Source of the DNA: Flavobacteriia bacterium
GTDB taxonomy: Bacteria > Bacteroidota > Bacteroidia > Flavobacteriales_D > Crocinitomicaceae
Assembly: GCA_947446925.1 (NCBI GenBank)
Contig: CANFHU010000002.1
Location: 160,090 to 224,089, forward strand
Direction: 5' to 3'
Length of the DNA stretch: 64,000 nt
The notes beneath the pieces are model-generated. The model was not told the DNA's origin. It searched no databases and saw nothing but the letters and a program-made list of their open reading frames with translations. This document shows positions 52,811 through 63,806 of the stretch, in pieces. The translations under genes and the position numbers were made by a program. How positions within the stretch are numbered: the stretch's first letter is position 1; every line of letters starts with the position of its first letter.

Positions 52811-54859
52811 GTGAGGTATAAGTACTTATTAATCTACAGTTTAATTTTTAGTTATCAATTAATTGCGCAAGTATCTAATCCATTGTTGCAAAGGCGATTG
52901 GAATATTGGATGGAGAGAAATCAAACAGAAAATGCAGATTTAACGCAACTTCAAGAAATTTGGGAAAGTTGTTTAGAAAATCCATTAAACTTAAATTCGG
53001 TTCCTAAAGAAGTATTAGCATCGTTAGATTTGTTCAGTGATATTCAAATTCAGGATTTATTGGATCATCGTAAAAAGTTTGGATCCTTTCTTACCGTTTA
53101 TGAATTACAGACGCTGCCATCATGGGACACTTCTTTTATACAACTTATTTTGCCTTTTGTAACTCTTGATGATCGGTTGGATAATCCACCTTTAAATTGG
53201 TACGAACTTACCCGTAAAGGAAAAATAGAAGCAATGACTCGTTTTCAACATCCTATAGAAAATACTTGGACTCCAACTATTAGCAAGCTTAACAATTCAA
53301 GTACAACTTTTCTAGGAAATAGTGATTATTATTTAACAAGAATTCGGTACACCTATCAGCAAAGGGTTAGTTTCGGTATAACTGCAGAAAAAGATGTTGG
53401 TGAACCTTTTTTTAAATCTGGAAATAAAAATGGGTTCGATTTTTATTCCACACATCTACAGTTAAAAGCAGGTAAGGTGTTGAAAAATATAATTTTAGGA
53501 GATTATCATGTGCAAATTGGTCAAGGATTAAATTGTTGGACTTCTTTTGCAATCGGAAAATCTTTGGAACTTACAACGAGTAAAAAAAATGCGCAAGTAA
53601 TTCGTCCACATACTTCTACGGAAGAAAATCGTTTCCTACGAGGGTTTGCTTCAGAAATAGCATACAAAAATTTTTCTTGTTTAATATTTGTTTCTAAAAA
53701 CCAAAAAGACGCATCGCTTAACTCAGATTCTTCCAATCAAATTTCTTCTGTATTAACAACTGGATATCACCGAACAGAAAGTGAATTAGCTCGGAAAGAT
53801 CAATTAAAAGAGACCGTTTTAGGTGCTTATTTGCGATATGATTTAGGTACTTTACACTTCGGTTTAGCATCAGTTTTTATGCATTATACACCAAGAATAA
53901 ATTCAAAATTAACTACGTACAATCAATTTGATTTTAGGGGAAAGCAATACCAAAGTTCGAGTGCAGATTACGCTTTTACCTATCGGAATTTATTGGTTTT
54001 TGGAGAAATTTCTACGATAGACTTTACAACTAAAATCGCTTTGTTACAAGGATTAATCTTGGCGCTCGATGCAAAGAATTCTTTTAGTCTGCTCTATAGA
54101 AATTATGATAAAGGGTATGAAACAACCTATAATGCAGGTTTTTCGGAGGGGAATACAGTTCAAAACGAAAAAGGATTTTATATTGCATTCACAAGTTTGT
54201 TTGCTAAACAATGGAGTCTGCAAGTGTATTCTGATTTTTTTCAATTTCCTTGGTTAAAACAGCAAGTTAGTTTACCTTCTAAAGGGATAGAAAATTGTCT
54301 GCAGATTACCTGGAAACCATCTAAAACGCTAGAGTGTTATGTGCGTTATCGAGATCAATGGAAGGAACAAAATAGTTCAGAATTAACGGAAGGGTTGAAA
54401 GTTTTGACGAATTTGAATTCTTCTAATCTTCGAGGTCATTTATCCTATAAAATGAATGATTTGCTAGAAATTCGCGCACGATTAGAGGGTGTTTTGATTG
54501 CGCGAGGAGATAAATCTCCAGAAAAGGGAATGTTATTTTATCAAGATATAAATATTACGTCAAAAAATAAAAACAGGGATTATATTCTTCGATTTATACT
54601 TTTTGATACGGATTCCTATGCGTCGCGGATCTATAGTTATGAGTCGAGTCCAACATATCAATTTAGTAGTCCAGCCTTTTACGGAAAAGGAATACGTGCG
54701 TATTTACTTGTTCGATTAACTTTTTGGAAACGAATGGATTGTTGGGTGAAAATTGGGGGTGCCCATTATGTAACTTCTAACATTAACAGTGTAGATTTAA
54801 ACCAATTAATAGAAACACAAAAAAAGGAAATCAATATTCAACTTCGCTGGAAAATATAA
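52811..54859 (+). CDS. Exported protein with helix-hairpin-helix domain and long beta-rich part
   Basis: 682 residues from GTG at 52811, five bases after the upstream stop, where a leader begins (YLLIYSLIFS to LIAQ). The alternative TTG at 52733 lies inside the previous gene and would bury the leader. Residues about 57-103 form a ComEA-like helix-hairpin-helix (NPLNLNSVPKEVLASL, YELQTLP). The rest (about 130-682) is rich in alternating beta-strands and ends in LRWKI, like an outer-membrane barrel. Such fusions occur across Bacteroidota with unknown role. The GTG start and tight spacing suggest coupled translation. Confidence 0.8.
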   Translation: MRYKYLLIYSLIFSYQLIAQVSNPLLQRRLEYWMERNQTENADLTQLQEIWESCLENPLNLNSVPKEVLASLDLFSDIQIQDLLDHRKKFGSFLTVYELQTLPSWDTSFIQLILPFVTLDDRLDNPPLNWYELTRKGKIEAMTRFQHPIENTWTPTISKLNNSSTTFLGNSDYYLTRIRYTYQQRVSFGITAEKDVGEPFFKSGNKNGFDFYSTHLQLKAGKVLKNIILGDYHVQIGQGLNCWTSFAIGKSLELTTSKKNAQVIRPHTSTEENRFLRGFASEIAYKNFSCLIFVSKNQKDASLNSDSSNQISSVLTTGYHRTESELARKDQLKETVLGAYLRYDLGTLHFGLASVFMHYTPRINSKLTTYNQFDFRGKQYQSSSADYAFTYRNLLVFGEISTIDFTTKIALLQGLILALDAKNSFSLLYRNYDKGYETTYNAGFSEGNTVQNEKGFYIAFTSLFAKQWSLQVYSDFFQFPWLKQQVSLPSKGIENCLQITWKPSKTLECYVRYRDQWKEQNSSELTEGLKVLTNLNSSNLRGHLSYKMNDLLEIRARLEGVLIARGDKSPEKGMLFYQDINITSKNKNRDYILRFILFDTDSYASRIYSYESSPTYQFSSPAFYGKGIRAYLLVRLTFWKRMDCWVKIGGAHYVTSNINSVDLNQLIETQKKEINIQLRWKI

Positions 54860-54900
54860 TATTTTGCTATCTTTATACTTATTCGGTTTTTTAAGAATAC

Positions 54901-57900
54901 ATGTATAAGATAATAGTTAGTTTTTTATTTATTACTTGGATAGGTTTTGCATTTGCTCAAGCGCCTATTAATGATAAATGTACTAATGCTATTCCTGTTT
55001 CGCCTTCTTCGGATTGTGTGCCAGTAAGTGGTACATTGAGTAAGGCAACTGTGGATCCTGGGTATTCGACAAGTGATGTTTGGTTCTCCTTTGTTGCAAC
55101 TGCCACATCACATGCGGTAGGAGTTGTAAAAACAAAAGATATCATCGGTGCTAAAGTTTTTAAACCAGATTTTCAGTTGTATGATGCATGTGGTGGAGTT
55201 GTAATTAATTCCTTACCATTGGATAACACAACCGTTGGGAGTGTTCCAAATCCTCAAAATCGTTTAGAAAGAACTTATACAGGGTTAGTTGTAGGTAAAA
55301 CTTATTATTACCGTGTTTTTAATGTTGGAGGAGGTACTGATTTTGAGTTTAATACTTCAGTTTGTACATTTAAAAATTTAGGAGATGTGAATGATTTGGT
55401 AGGTAATGCGATAGAATTACCTGTTTCTCAAACGTGTAATTTTTCCTTATATACACTTTCAAAATCCACCAAATCCAATCCGGAAAAATTAATTACAGCA
55501 GTAACAAATGCTACTTGGCAGTTTTCGGATGTTTGGTTTAAAGCAAAAGTTCCTGCTAATGGAAGAATTAGTGTTATACTTCAAAATGTTGGTATTGATG
55601 GACTAGAAGCCTTGGCTTTATATACTTCTCCTGACAACGGTGTAACGCTAAACGAAGTTGGATCGGATTACAGCTCAGGTGCATTAACACTTGATCGCTC
55701 TGGGTTAACACCCAATACGTATGTATATATTCGTGTTTGTGCAACCAGTGTTAATGCGCTTTTAGGTACTTTTAATATTTGTGTTTCGTCTCCACCAGAA
55801 TGTGGTTCACATATTCCAGCAGGGGATAATTGTTCTGCTCCAACTCGTATTTGTGATTTAAATGGGTATTGTGGAAACACTTCGAGTTCATATACCATTG
55901 ATTTACCCGGTGGAACCTATCAACAACATGCGGTTTATGGAGGTGCAACGATTGAAAATAATTCGTGGCTTTCTTTTATCGCGAGTGAGACTGCTGCAAC
56001 ATTTACAATTTATGTTAGTAATTGTAAGGCTGGAAAAGCTGGTAATGTACTAGGTATTCAAGCAGGTGTATTTGAGGGTAATTGTGCATCTATTGTGCCA
56101 AAATCTAATTTTTGGTCTTCACCAAATATGGATAACAATGTGCTTAAAGCTACCAATTTAACGGTTGGTAATGAATATTATATCATGATTGATGGTAATT
56201 TGGGGGCAACTTGTGATTATACAATTGCAACCAATTCAGGTGTATTGTTAGTGGATGCAGGTCCAGATCAAATTTATTGTAATCCAAACACTAATCCATT
56301 AGAATTAAAAGCTGTTGGAATAGGAACATCCACTTTAACGTGGTCGTCACGAGTAGGTTCAAGTTTTACTCCAAATATTGGAACAACAGCTAATTTATCT
56401 TTAAATCCAGGTCCAATTGTAGATACGCGCTATATTGTTGAGGCTACAGGTACTTGTTCCGGAACCAAAGATTCCTTATTAGTTACAATTTCAAATTGCT
56501 TGTGCGTAAAACCGGTGATAAATTCACACCCAATTCCATTAACTTCTTGTCCGGGTAGCACGATTAATTTCTCCATGTCTGTATCTGGAGCTACTACCTA
56601 TCTTTGGAAAGTTAGTAAAGATGGTGGTATTACCTATGTCGATGTTACGAATACTGGAATTTTTTCAGGAGCAAATTCTGCAAACCTTGTACTAACTGGT
56701 GTAACTGCAGAATACAATAATTATAAGTTTAAGTGTATTGTAAAAGATAATACTGGATTGTGTAGTGATAGCACTAACCCTGCGCAATTAACGATAACTC
56801 CTCTCAATACAATTACTACTAGTTCTGTGCATGTTTGTAAAGGTGTTTACACTACGTTAACAGCTACAAACACTCCTTCGGTGAATAACACCTATCAATG
56901 GGTAGTTCCATCTGGTGCAGTTAATCCAGGAAATGTCAATTCATTTTTAGCAACTGTGCCTGGGGACTATGTGTGCAATATTTTTACACCTTCTAATTTA
57001 TTGTGTAACAGTGATTTTGAGAATTATACAAGTACTGCTATTTTTGTTAATACCAATATTGCTACTAATTGTTGGGAAACTACTGCAACGGATAATAAAA
57101 TTGAAATATGGACAACAAATCCTGCTCCATATTCAGGAACAAAATATATTGAATTAAATGCAACCCAACAATCTACTTTATTTCAAAAAATTAATTTAAA
57201 TGCAGGAAGTACACTTGATGTTTCTTTTGCCCATAGAGGTAGAGCGGGAATTGATTCTGTAAAGGTGATGATCGGTCTGGTTGGTGGGGTTTCAACAAAG
57301 CTAGGGGTTTTTGGAACTGGTACAACTGCATGGAAAGTATATAATGTAAGTTATATGGTTCCAACCACAGGACAATATTCCTTGCAATTTGTTTCGCAAT
57401 ATGCAACACCCGATAAAACCTGGGGAAATTTTCTAGATGCAGTTTCTGTAAAAACCGGAGTATGTGCTGTAGCGACTACGAAAATTACACTTATTAATGA
57501 CCCTTTACCTTTAGCAACGAAAAGCAATGATTTAGTTGTTTGTAAAGGGGATGCAAACGCATCCATTATTTTTACAGGTTCTGCTGGTACGCCAAATTAT
57601 ACTTTTACCTATAATGTGGACGGCGGAACAAATCAAACGGTGGTAAGTTCTGGAAACAGCGCTACTTTAAGTGCAAATACTTTAAAAGAAGGAGTATTTA
57701 AATATTTCTTAGTGGATGTAAAAGACAATAATAATTGTCGTACGGATTTAAAAGATTCTGTGCTTGTGAAAATAGATTCTGCGAGCATTGGTGGTGTTGT
57801 AAATAATAGCCATACAGTTTGTTATGGCTCGCCAAGCAACCAACTTACACTTACCGGAAAAACAGGTTTAATTACAAAATGGCAATACGCAATTTCGCCA

Positions 57901-60900
57901 TTTACAACATGGATAGATACCGCAATTTTAACTTCTACTTTTACATCGGGTCCGATATATCAATCTACTAAATTTAGAGCTGTAGTGAAAAGTGGCACAT
58001 GTCCTGAAGCATATGCAATTCCAGCGTTAGTATCGGTGGATCCAAAAAGTGTTGCTGGTATTTTAGGAACATCTACAGCCATATGTGCTGGTCAAACAGG
58101 TGGTAATTTAACGTTAGTTGGTAATGGGAACACCATTTTAAAATGGCAAAGTGCTACTAAGCCATTTATTCTTTGGAATGATATTGTTACTACTGCTAAT
58201 ACGTATGCAACTCCAGTCTTGAACGATACCACTAAATTTCGTGTGCTCGTGAAATCTGGAGTTTGTCCTATAGATACTTCTAATAGTGTAACTATTTCAG
58301 TTATGCCAAAGCAAGTGTTGAATTTACAGTGTGGGGATAGAACGAATAATTCGGTTCAATTTACATGGGGTAAGATTAAAAATGCAACGAATTACGCGTT
58401 CAGTTATACCGTAGATAATACAGGACCCGCGGTTACAGGAACTATTTCAGCAAATAGTACGGACACAATCATTACCGTTAGTGGGATGGGTAAGACGGTC
58501 AATTTTACACTTACTCCAATAGGAGGGTATTGTACAGGACCAGAGACCGCAAATTGTATATCAACTACATGTGTAACGCCAAAAACAGATCAACTTACAG
58601 ATATTATTGTGTGTGCAGGGGATAATGTAGATATTCCTGCTTTTACAAGTTCGGATACACCAGAATCGTTTTCATGGACCAATTCGAATAGCGCAATAGG
58701 TTTAAATATAAAGGGAATAACGGATACTTTATTTAAAACCTCCTTAGTAACACAACAAGAAATAGCTATAATAAAAGTAAATGCATTTAAAAATCCATGT
58801 AAGGGTCCAACCATGACTTTTAAAATCATTGTAAATCCATTACCAAACGTAAGTACAAAACTAGATACAGGAATTTGTAAAGGGGCGTCTATTACTTTAA
58901 AAGGTAAGGGGGCGACCAGTTATATATGGGATAATGGAATTCAGGATGATAAATCATTTGCTCCTACAATTACAAATGTATATAAAGTAACAGGTACCGA
59001 TGCTAATGGTTGTAAGAATGTTGCTAGTGTTAAGGTTGTAGTAAATAATTTACCAAGTATTACGGTTGCAAATTCAGGGCCTATCTGTGCGAACGACACT
59101 GTTTTTTCGTTAGATCAAAGTGGAGATGTATTAACAAAATGGAGTTGGAAAAGTGATGCAAATGCATTGTTTAGCGACTCATTAATCAAACAGCCGATAG
59201 TTAAAAAAGCGATAAATAATGAAGTGTTTACACTTTTTGGGGTGGATGCGAATGGCTGTAAGGCGTCTGCAAATACCACTTTATCTATAGTTGCATTGCC
59301 AATTTTTAATCTGGCTACTACTAGCCCGTGTGAGAAAGAATCGTTATCGCTCTATTGTTCCTCTGTTAGTGCTAAATCGTATGTTTGGACACATAAAAAA
59401 GGATTTACAAGTACGCTACAAAATCCAATTATTTCATCTGCACAATTATCGGATAGTGGATATTATTACTTGAAGTATACTGATTCAAAAGGTTGTTATA
59501 AAATGGATTCCATCTTTGTTTCCATCAAACCACTCCCAATTTTTACACCAACTGCAATTTCGCCATGTGAGACAACCCCTTTTTCTGTAAAAGCAAATTA
59601 TTCGAACGCTAAATCTTATTTATGGGTCGGACCAGTTTCTTTGGCAAATTCTGAAACTGTTTTAGTTTCAAATTCTGCTAACCCTACTACGCATGATGGA
59701 GATTATAGTATAACAGTTAGTGCAATTAATGGATGTTCCGATACGAAAAAAGTAACGGTTACCGTTAAGCCGAGTCCGGTTATTACGGTTAGCAACAATG
59801 GCCCCTTGTGTGCGAATGATACTAATTTACGTTTAAATCAAAGTGGGGATGTACTCTCTAAGTGGAGTTGGAAAAGTACTAACACCGCTCTTTTTGACGA
59901 TTCTTTAATCCAACAACCAAGGATTAAAAATGCCATTTCTGGAGAAGTATTTACATTGAAAGGTATGGATGCAAATGGTTGTTCAGCAACTGCAACAACC
60001 TCTGTAATCATAAATCCTCTGCCTGTATTTAGTGTTACTTCAAACACACCTTGCGACTTACAATCGTTAAATCTTACAACAGATTTGGTAGGGGCTAAAA
60101 ATTATGCTTGGACCCATAAAAATGGTTTTTCAAATAACACTCAAAATCCAAGTATACCCGTTATTTCACTTGCAGATTCAGGAAGATATACCTTGCAATT
60201 AACGGATGCTAATACATGTAGCGACACACATTCTGTGTATGTACGAGTAAATGAATTACCTATTTTTAATCCGAGTTATGAGATTCCGTGTGAAAATTCC
60301 CCATTAGAACTTAAAGCAAATTATTCCGCTACGAAAACAGTGTTAAGTTATATTTGGACAGTTCCAATTACTGTAGTAGATGTTATACCACCTGTTGCAA
60401 ATACCACAATAACGTTAAAATCAATTCCAGCAGTTCATACCGGAGAATATGGATTAACAATCACAGATGAAAATAATTGTTCGGTAACAAAGAAGTTAAA
60501 TGTTACTATTAATCCTTTGCCGAAAGTGAAAGCGGTTACCGATTTTAGTGTGTGTATTGGGGATGAGGTAACGCTTAAAGGGCAAGGTGCTGTTACTTAT
60601 TTTTGGGATAATGGAGTGCAAGATAATGTATCTTTCAAACCAGTTAATAGTGTAAATTATCTGTTAAAAGGTGTTGACGCGAATTTATGTGTGAATTTTG
60701 ATACTGTTTTTGTAACCGTAAATCCACTACCAACAATCACAGTTCCTGATCTTTGTGAAAGTTATAAAACTGTATTTACGAGTAATCATCTACCTGCATC
60801 TTCAAATGCATGGATTTCTGAGAATGGAGCGATAGCATCGGTGGATTCAAATACAGGTGAAGCTCAAGGATTAACCGCAGGCAAGTCAATAATTACTTTT

Positions 60901-61953
60901 ACGGATAATGTTGGATGTAAGATAACTAAAGAAATTGTCATAAATGCTTCACCAATGATAACTACATTTCCACTTTCTGTTTGTGAAAAAAGCCAATTAT
61001 TATTAAAATCGAATCAAACTCCAGCAATGAATACACCTTGGAAATCTACTTCTAATAACTTAACAATAAACTCATTGTCTGGACAAGTTGTTGGATTGAA
61101 GGCTGGACAGGATTCGATTACATTTACAAATAATAAAGGATGTAAAATCACAAAATTATTTACAGTATATGGATTACCAGTAGCGGATTTTACTTCAGTT
61201 AAAGAAATTTGTGTGGATGACACGTTAGAGATTTTAGATAAGTCTAAACCAATTTGTGATGCTAATATTTGGGATTTTGGGGATGGAATTACATCATCGA
61301 TAGCGAAACATAAATATAGTCAGAGTGGATTTTTTAGCATTGCATTAGCTGTTACAGATAATCATGGATGTAAAGATTCAATTGTCAAACTAAAGTATGT
61401 AGAGGTTGTAAATAAACCATTTGTCTCATTTGTTTTTTCACCCGATTCGATTGATATTCTAAATCCCGAAGTTCGGTTTACAACGAATTCAGACGGGAAG
61501 TATTTTAAATGGAATTTTGGTGATGGGAAACCTACTTCCATTATGAAAGATGCAATTCACTTTTTTCCGGAAGAAGAGGGGAGATATTATACAGTGAAAC
61601 TTACTGCATCCAATACGAAAGATGGTTGTTCGAATAGTTATACCCAAATAATTGCTTCCAAAGAACCTTTAATTTATTATATCCCAAATACATTTACGCC
61701 AAATGGCGATGCGTTTAATAATACATTTAAACCAATTTTCTCCAGTGGTTTAGATCCAACTAATTATACTTTATTTATTTATGATCGATGGGGAGAACTA
61801 ATTTTTGAAACACATAATGTCGAAATTGGTTGGGATGGAACGTATAATAATATAATTGTTGGAAGTAATACATATGTCTGGAAGTTAGAATTTAAAGAGA
61901 ACCAGACAGGAAAAGAATATTCGAAAATTGGCCACATAAATGTAATACGTTAA
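54901..61953 (+). CDS. 2350-residue adhesin with repeats, PKD domains and T9SS type B tail
   Basis: Leader (to FAFAQ), two or three beta-sandwich domains (about 22-430), then a long chain of Ig-like domains with regular cysteines. A unit of about 240 residues is duplicated: it starts near residue 1386 (ITVANSGPICANDT) and again near 1626 (ITVSNNGPLCANDT), each with SGDVLxKWSWKS and a WTHKxGF block. BIG2-like domains (about 1950-2090) and two PKD domains (about 2095-2255, IWDFGDG and KWNFGDG) precede the type B sorting domain (from about 2257: IPNTFTPNGDAFNN, YDRWGE). Likely a T9SS-exported surface adhesin, similar in build to SprB, without proof of gliding function. Confidence 0.92.
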   Translation: MYKIIVSFLFITWIGFAFAQAPINDKCTNAIPVSPSSDCVPVSGTLSKATVDPGYSTSDVWFSFVATATSHAVGVVKTKDIIGAKVFKPDFQLYDACGGVVINSLPLDNTTVGSVPNPQNRLERTYTGLVVGKTYYYRVFNVGGGTDFEFNTSVCTFKNLGDVNDLVGNAIELPVSQTCNFSLYTLSKSTKSNPEKLITAVTNATWQFSDVWFKAKVPANGRISVILQNVGIDGLEALALYTSPDNGVTLNEVGSDYSSGALTLDRSGLTPNTYVYIRVCATSVNALLGTFNICVSSPPECGSHIPAGDNCSAPTRICDLNGYCGNTSSSYTIDLPGGTYQQHAVYGGATIENNSWLSFIASETAATFTIYVSNCKAGKAGNVLGIQAGVFEGNCASIVPKSNFWSSPNMDNNVLKATNLTVGNEYYIMIDGNLGATCDYTIATNSGVLLVDAGPDQIYCNPNTNPLELKAVGIGTSTLTWSSRVGSSFTPNIGTTANLSLNPGPIVDTRYIVEATGTCSGTKDSLLVTISNCLCVKPVINSHPIPLTSCPGSTINFSMSVSGATTYLWKVSKDGGITYVDVTNTGIFSGANSANLVLTGVTAEYNNYKFKCIVKDNTGLCSDSTNPAQLTITPLNTITTSSVHVCKGVYTTLTATNTPSVNNTYQWVVPSGAVNPGNVNSFLATVPGDYVCNIFTPSNLLCNSDFENYTSTAIFVNTNIATNCWETTATDNKIEIWTTNPAPYSGTKYIELNATQQSTLFQKINLNAGSTLDVSFAHRGRAGIDSVKVMIGLVGGVSTKLGVFGTGTTAWKVYNVSYMVPTTGQYSLQFVSQYATPDKTWGNFLDAVSVKTGVCAVATTKITLINDPLPLATKSNDLVVCKGDANASIIFTGSAGTPNYTFTYNVDGGTNQTVVSSGNSATLSANTLKEGVFKYFLVDVKDNNNCRTDLKDSVLVKIDSASIGGVVNNSHTVCYGSPSNQLTLTGKTGLITKWQYAISPFTTWIDTAILTSTFTSGPIYQSTKFRAVVKSGTCPEAYAIPALVSVDPKSVAGILGTSTAICAGQTGGNLTLVGNGNTILKWQSATKPFILWNDIVTTANTYATPVLNDTTKFRVLVKSGVCPIDTSNSVTISVMPKQVLNLQCGDRTNNSVQFTWGKIKNATNYAFSYTVDNTGPAVTGTISANSTDTIITVSGMGKTVNFTLTPIGGYCTGPETANCISTTCVTPKTDQLTDIIVCAGDNVDIPAFTSSDTPESFSWTNSNSAIGLNIKGITDTLFKTSLVTQQEIAIIKVNAFKNPCKGPTMTFKIIVNPLPNVSTKLDTGICKGASITLKGKGATSYIWDNGIQDDKSFAPTITNVYKVTGTDANGCKNVASVKVVVNNLPSITVANSGPICANDTVFSLDQSGDVLTKWSWKSDANALFSDSLIKQPIVKKAINNEVFTLFGVDANGCKASANTTLSIVALPIFNLATTSPCEKESLSLYCSSVSAKSYVWTHKKGFTSTLQNPIISSAQLSDSGYYYLKYTDSKGCYKMDSIFVSIKPLPIFTPTAISPCETTPFSVKANYSNAKSYLWVGPVSLANSETVLVSNSANPTTHDGDYSITVSAINGCSDTKKVTVTVKPSPVITVSNNGPLCANDTNLRLNQSGDVLSKWSWKSTNTALFDDSLIQQPRIKNAISGEVFTLKGMDANGCSATATTSVIINPLPVFSVTSNTPCDLQSLNLTTDLVGAKNYAWTHKNGFSNNTQNPSIPVISLADSGRYTLQLTDANTCSDTHSVYVRVNELPIFNPSYEIPCENSPLELKANYSATKTVLSYIWTVPITVVDVIPPVANTTITLKSIPAVHTGEYGLTITDENNCSVTKKLNVTINPLPKVKAVTDFSVCIGDEVTLKGQGAVTYFWDNGVQDNVSFKPVNSVNYLLKGVDANLCVNFDTVFVTVNPLPTITVPDLCESYKTVFTSNHLPASSNAWISENGAIASVDSNTGEAQGLTAGKSIITFTDNVGCKITKEIVINASPMITTFPLSVCEKSQLLLKSNQTPAMNTPWKSTSNNLTINSLSGQVVGLKAGQDSITFTNNKGCKITKLFTVYGLPVADFTSVKEICVDDTLEILDKSKPICDANIWDFGDGITSSIAKHKYSQSGFFSIALAVTDNHGCKDSIVKLKYVEVVNKPFVSFVFSPDSIDILNPEVRFTTNSDGKYFKWNFGDGKPTSIMKDAIHFFPEEEGRYYTVKLTASNTKDGCSNSYTQIIASKEPLIYYIPNTFTPNGDAFNNTFKPIFSSGLDPTNYTLFIYDRWGELIFETHNVEIGWDGTYNNIIVGSNTYVWKLEFKENQTGKEYSKIGHINVIR

Positions 61954-61963
61954 TACGAAAGGT

Positions 61964-62542
61964 ATGATTTTAATCATCGACTGTGGGAGTCAAAAAACAC
62001 CTTTTATCGAGGAAGCGGTTGATCTTCAAATGGATTATCAAACCATTGGATTATGGGAAGTGCAACAAGAAAATACCATAGATAAAAAAGGAATAATTAT
62101 TTCTGGTGCTCCGATTTTAATTACAGAAATTGATTACTCTAAACACGTAACGCAGTTAGCGTTTCTTAAAGAAATTGAAATTCCTGTTTTAGGGATTTGT
62201 TTTGGTCACCAAATGCTAGGTTTACTGCATGGTGCGAGACCGTCACGTCAAAAAGAAGACCGCGATTGGCAGACAATAGAATCTTTGGAGGAGCATCCTT
62301 TATTCGAAAAATTACCTGTCGAATTTGAGATGGTGGAAGATCATTGTGAGTCGATTTCTTTACCAAAAGATTTTAGATTATTAGCCGTTTCGGACGCATG
62401 TGTGAATGAAGCGATGTGTCATACTACAAAACCTTTGTTTGGTGTGCAATTTCATCCTGAGGTTTCTGGAAATCAAGGAACTTTGTTTATTGAAAACTTT
62501 GTTAATATTTGTTTACAACACGCTTCCAACGTCGCGGGTTAA
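61964..62542 (+). CDS. Class I glutamine amidotransferase (GuaA-like)
   Basis: 192 residues, only the glutaminase domain. Nucleophile C79 in LGICFGHQ and the H164-x-E166 pair in VQFHPEVSG complete the catalytic triad; ISGAP near residue 47 shapes the oxyanion region. It starts with ILIIDCGSQ as in GMP synthase. It is too short to include the synthase half, so it may supply ammonia to a separate subunit or act as a stand-alone enzyme. It begins 10 bp after the adhesin gene and 18 bp before the permease gene. Confidence 0.9.
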   Translation: MILIIDCGSQKTPFIEEAVDLQMDYQTIGLWEVQQENTIDKKGIIISGAPILITEIDYSKHVTQLAFLKEIEIPVLGICFGHQMLGLLHGARPSRQKEDRDWQTIESLEEHPLFEKLPVEFEMVEDHCESISLPKDFRLLAVSDACVNEAMCHTTKPLFGVQFHPEVSGNQGTLFIENFVNICLQHASNVAG

Positions 62543-62560
62543 TTACCGAACTTCGTTCTT

Positions 62561-63796
62561 ATGTTATTGAATAGACTTTGGATAGGTATGTTTTTAATTG
62601 CACTGGTGACAGGGCTTTCAAAATTACTTTTTTGGCAGGATCTGACTATTTTTGAAAAAATGGTTACGTCCTTGTTTGACGCTGCAAAAGCAGGATTTGA
62701 AATCTCTTTGTATTTTACAGGTGCTTTATGTTTGTGGCTTGGTTTTATGAAGGTCGGAGAAGAAGGGGGAGCCATACGAATTATGACGCGACTAGTTTCT
62801 CCATTGTTCTCTAAATTATTTCCTGAAGTTCCAAAAGGTCATCCGGCTATTGGATCGATGATGATGAACATTTCCGCAAATATGTTAGGCTTAGACAACG
62901 CTGCGACTCCAATGGGACTAAAGGCAATGAAGGAGTTACAAACCTTAAATCCTAAACCAGATACAGCAACGAATGCACAAATTATGTTTTTGGTATTGAA
63001 TGCTTCGGGATTAACAATCATACCAATTAGTATTTTGTCGTTACGAGCTGCTAACGGTTCCGCTTCTCCTTCCGAGGTTTTTCTTCCAATTTTAATAGCA
63101 ACCTTTTTCGCTACATTGGCTGCATTGATTTATGTTGGAATAAGACAAAAAATCAATTTATTAAATAAAGTGGTTTTGTTGTATGTGGGGTCATTAACCG
63201 CTTTAATTGTTGGATTATTGGTACTACTTTATAATCATCCGCAATTTATTCAACCAATTTCTTCGGTGGGTAGTAACTTGTTTTTATTTCTAATTATTAT
63301 CTTCTTCATTGTGTTAGCAATTCGTTCTAAAGTCAATGTATACGATCAGTTTATTGAAGGCGCAAAAGGTGGCTTTGAAGTTGCGATTGGAATTGTTCCA
63401 TACCTAGTTGCAATGTTAGCAGCGATTGCTGTTTTTCGTTCCTGTGGTGCGCTTGAAGCCCTAATTGATGGAATTAAAATGGGACTTGTAGCGATAGGTG
63501 TAACCGCTACCCAATTTGTAGATGCGCTTCCTGTAGCATTTATGAAACCATTCTCTGGAAGTGGAGCGCGTGCCTTAATGGTGGAATCTTGGACAACCTT
63601 TGGTGTAGATAGTTTTGTAGGGAAATTAGCAGCGACGTTCCAAGGAAGTACTGAAACTACTTTTTATGTACTAGCAGTATATTTTGGTGCAGTCAAAGTC
63701 AAACACACACGTTATGCTGCTATGGGTGGTATTATTGCAGATATTGTTGGAGTAGTTACAGCAATTCTAGTTTCTTATTTATTTTATGCTCACTAA
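62561..63796 (+). CDS. SpmA-SpmB fusion, nucleoside-recognition (Gate) domain permease
   Basis: 411 residues with about ten membrane segments. The first half has the SpmA signature NISANMLGLDNAATPMGLKAM, and the second half the SpmB signature KPFSGSGARALMVESW with QGSTETTFYVLAVYFGAV. In Bacillus the two are separate spore-maturation proteins; in Bacteroidota they are commonly fused and not linked to spores. Transport of a small solute is likely, substrate unknown. Confidence 0.9.
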   Translation: MLLNRLWIGMFLIALVTGLSKLLFWQDLTIFEKMVTSLFDAAKAGFEISLYFTGALCLWLGFMKVGEEGGAIRIMTRLVSPLFSKLFPEVPKGHPAIGSMMMNISANMLGLDNAATPMGLKAMKELQTLNPKPDTATNAQIMFLVLNASGLTIIPISILSLRAANGSASPSEVFLPILIATFFATLAALIYVGIRQKINLLNKVVLLYVGSLTALIVGLLVLLYNHPQFIQPISSVGSNLFLFLIIIFFIVLAIRSKVNVYDQFIEGAKGGFEVAIGIVPYLVAMLAAIAVFRSCGALEALIDGIKMGLVAIGVTATQFVDALPVAFMKPFSGSGARALMVESWTTFGVDSFVGKLAATFQGSTETTFYVLAVYFGAVKVKHTRYAAMGGIIADIVGVVTAILVSYLFYAH

Positions 63797-63806
63797 GATT
63801 TTTGCC

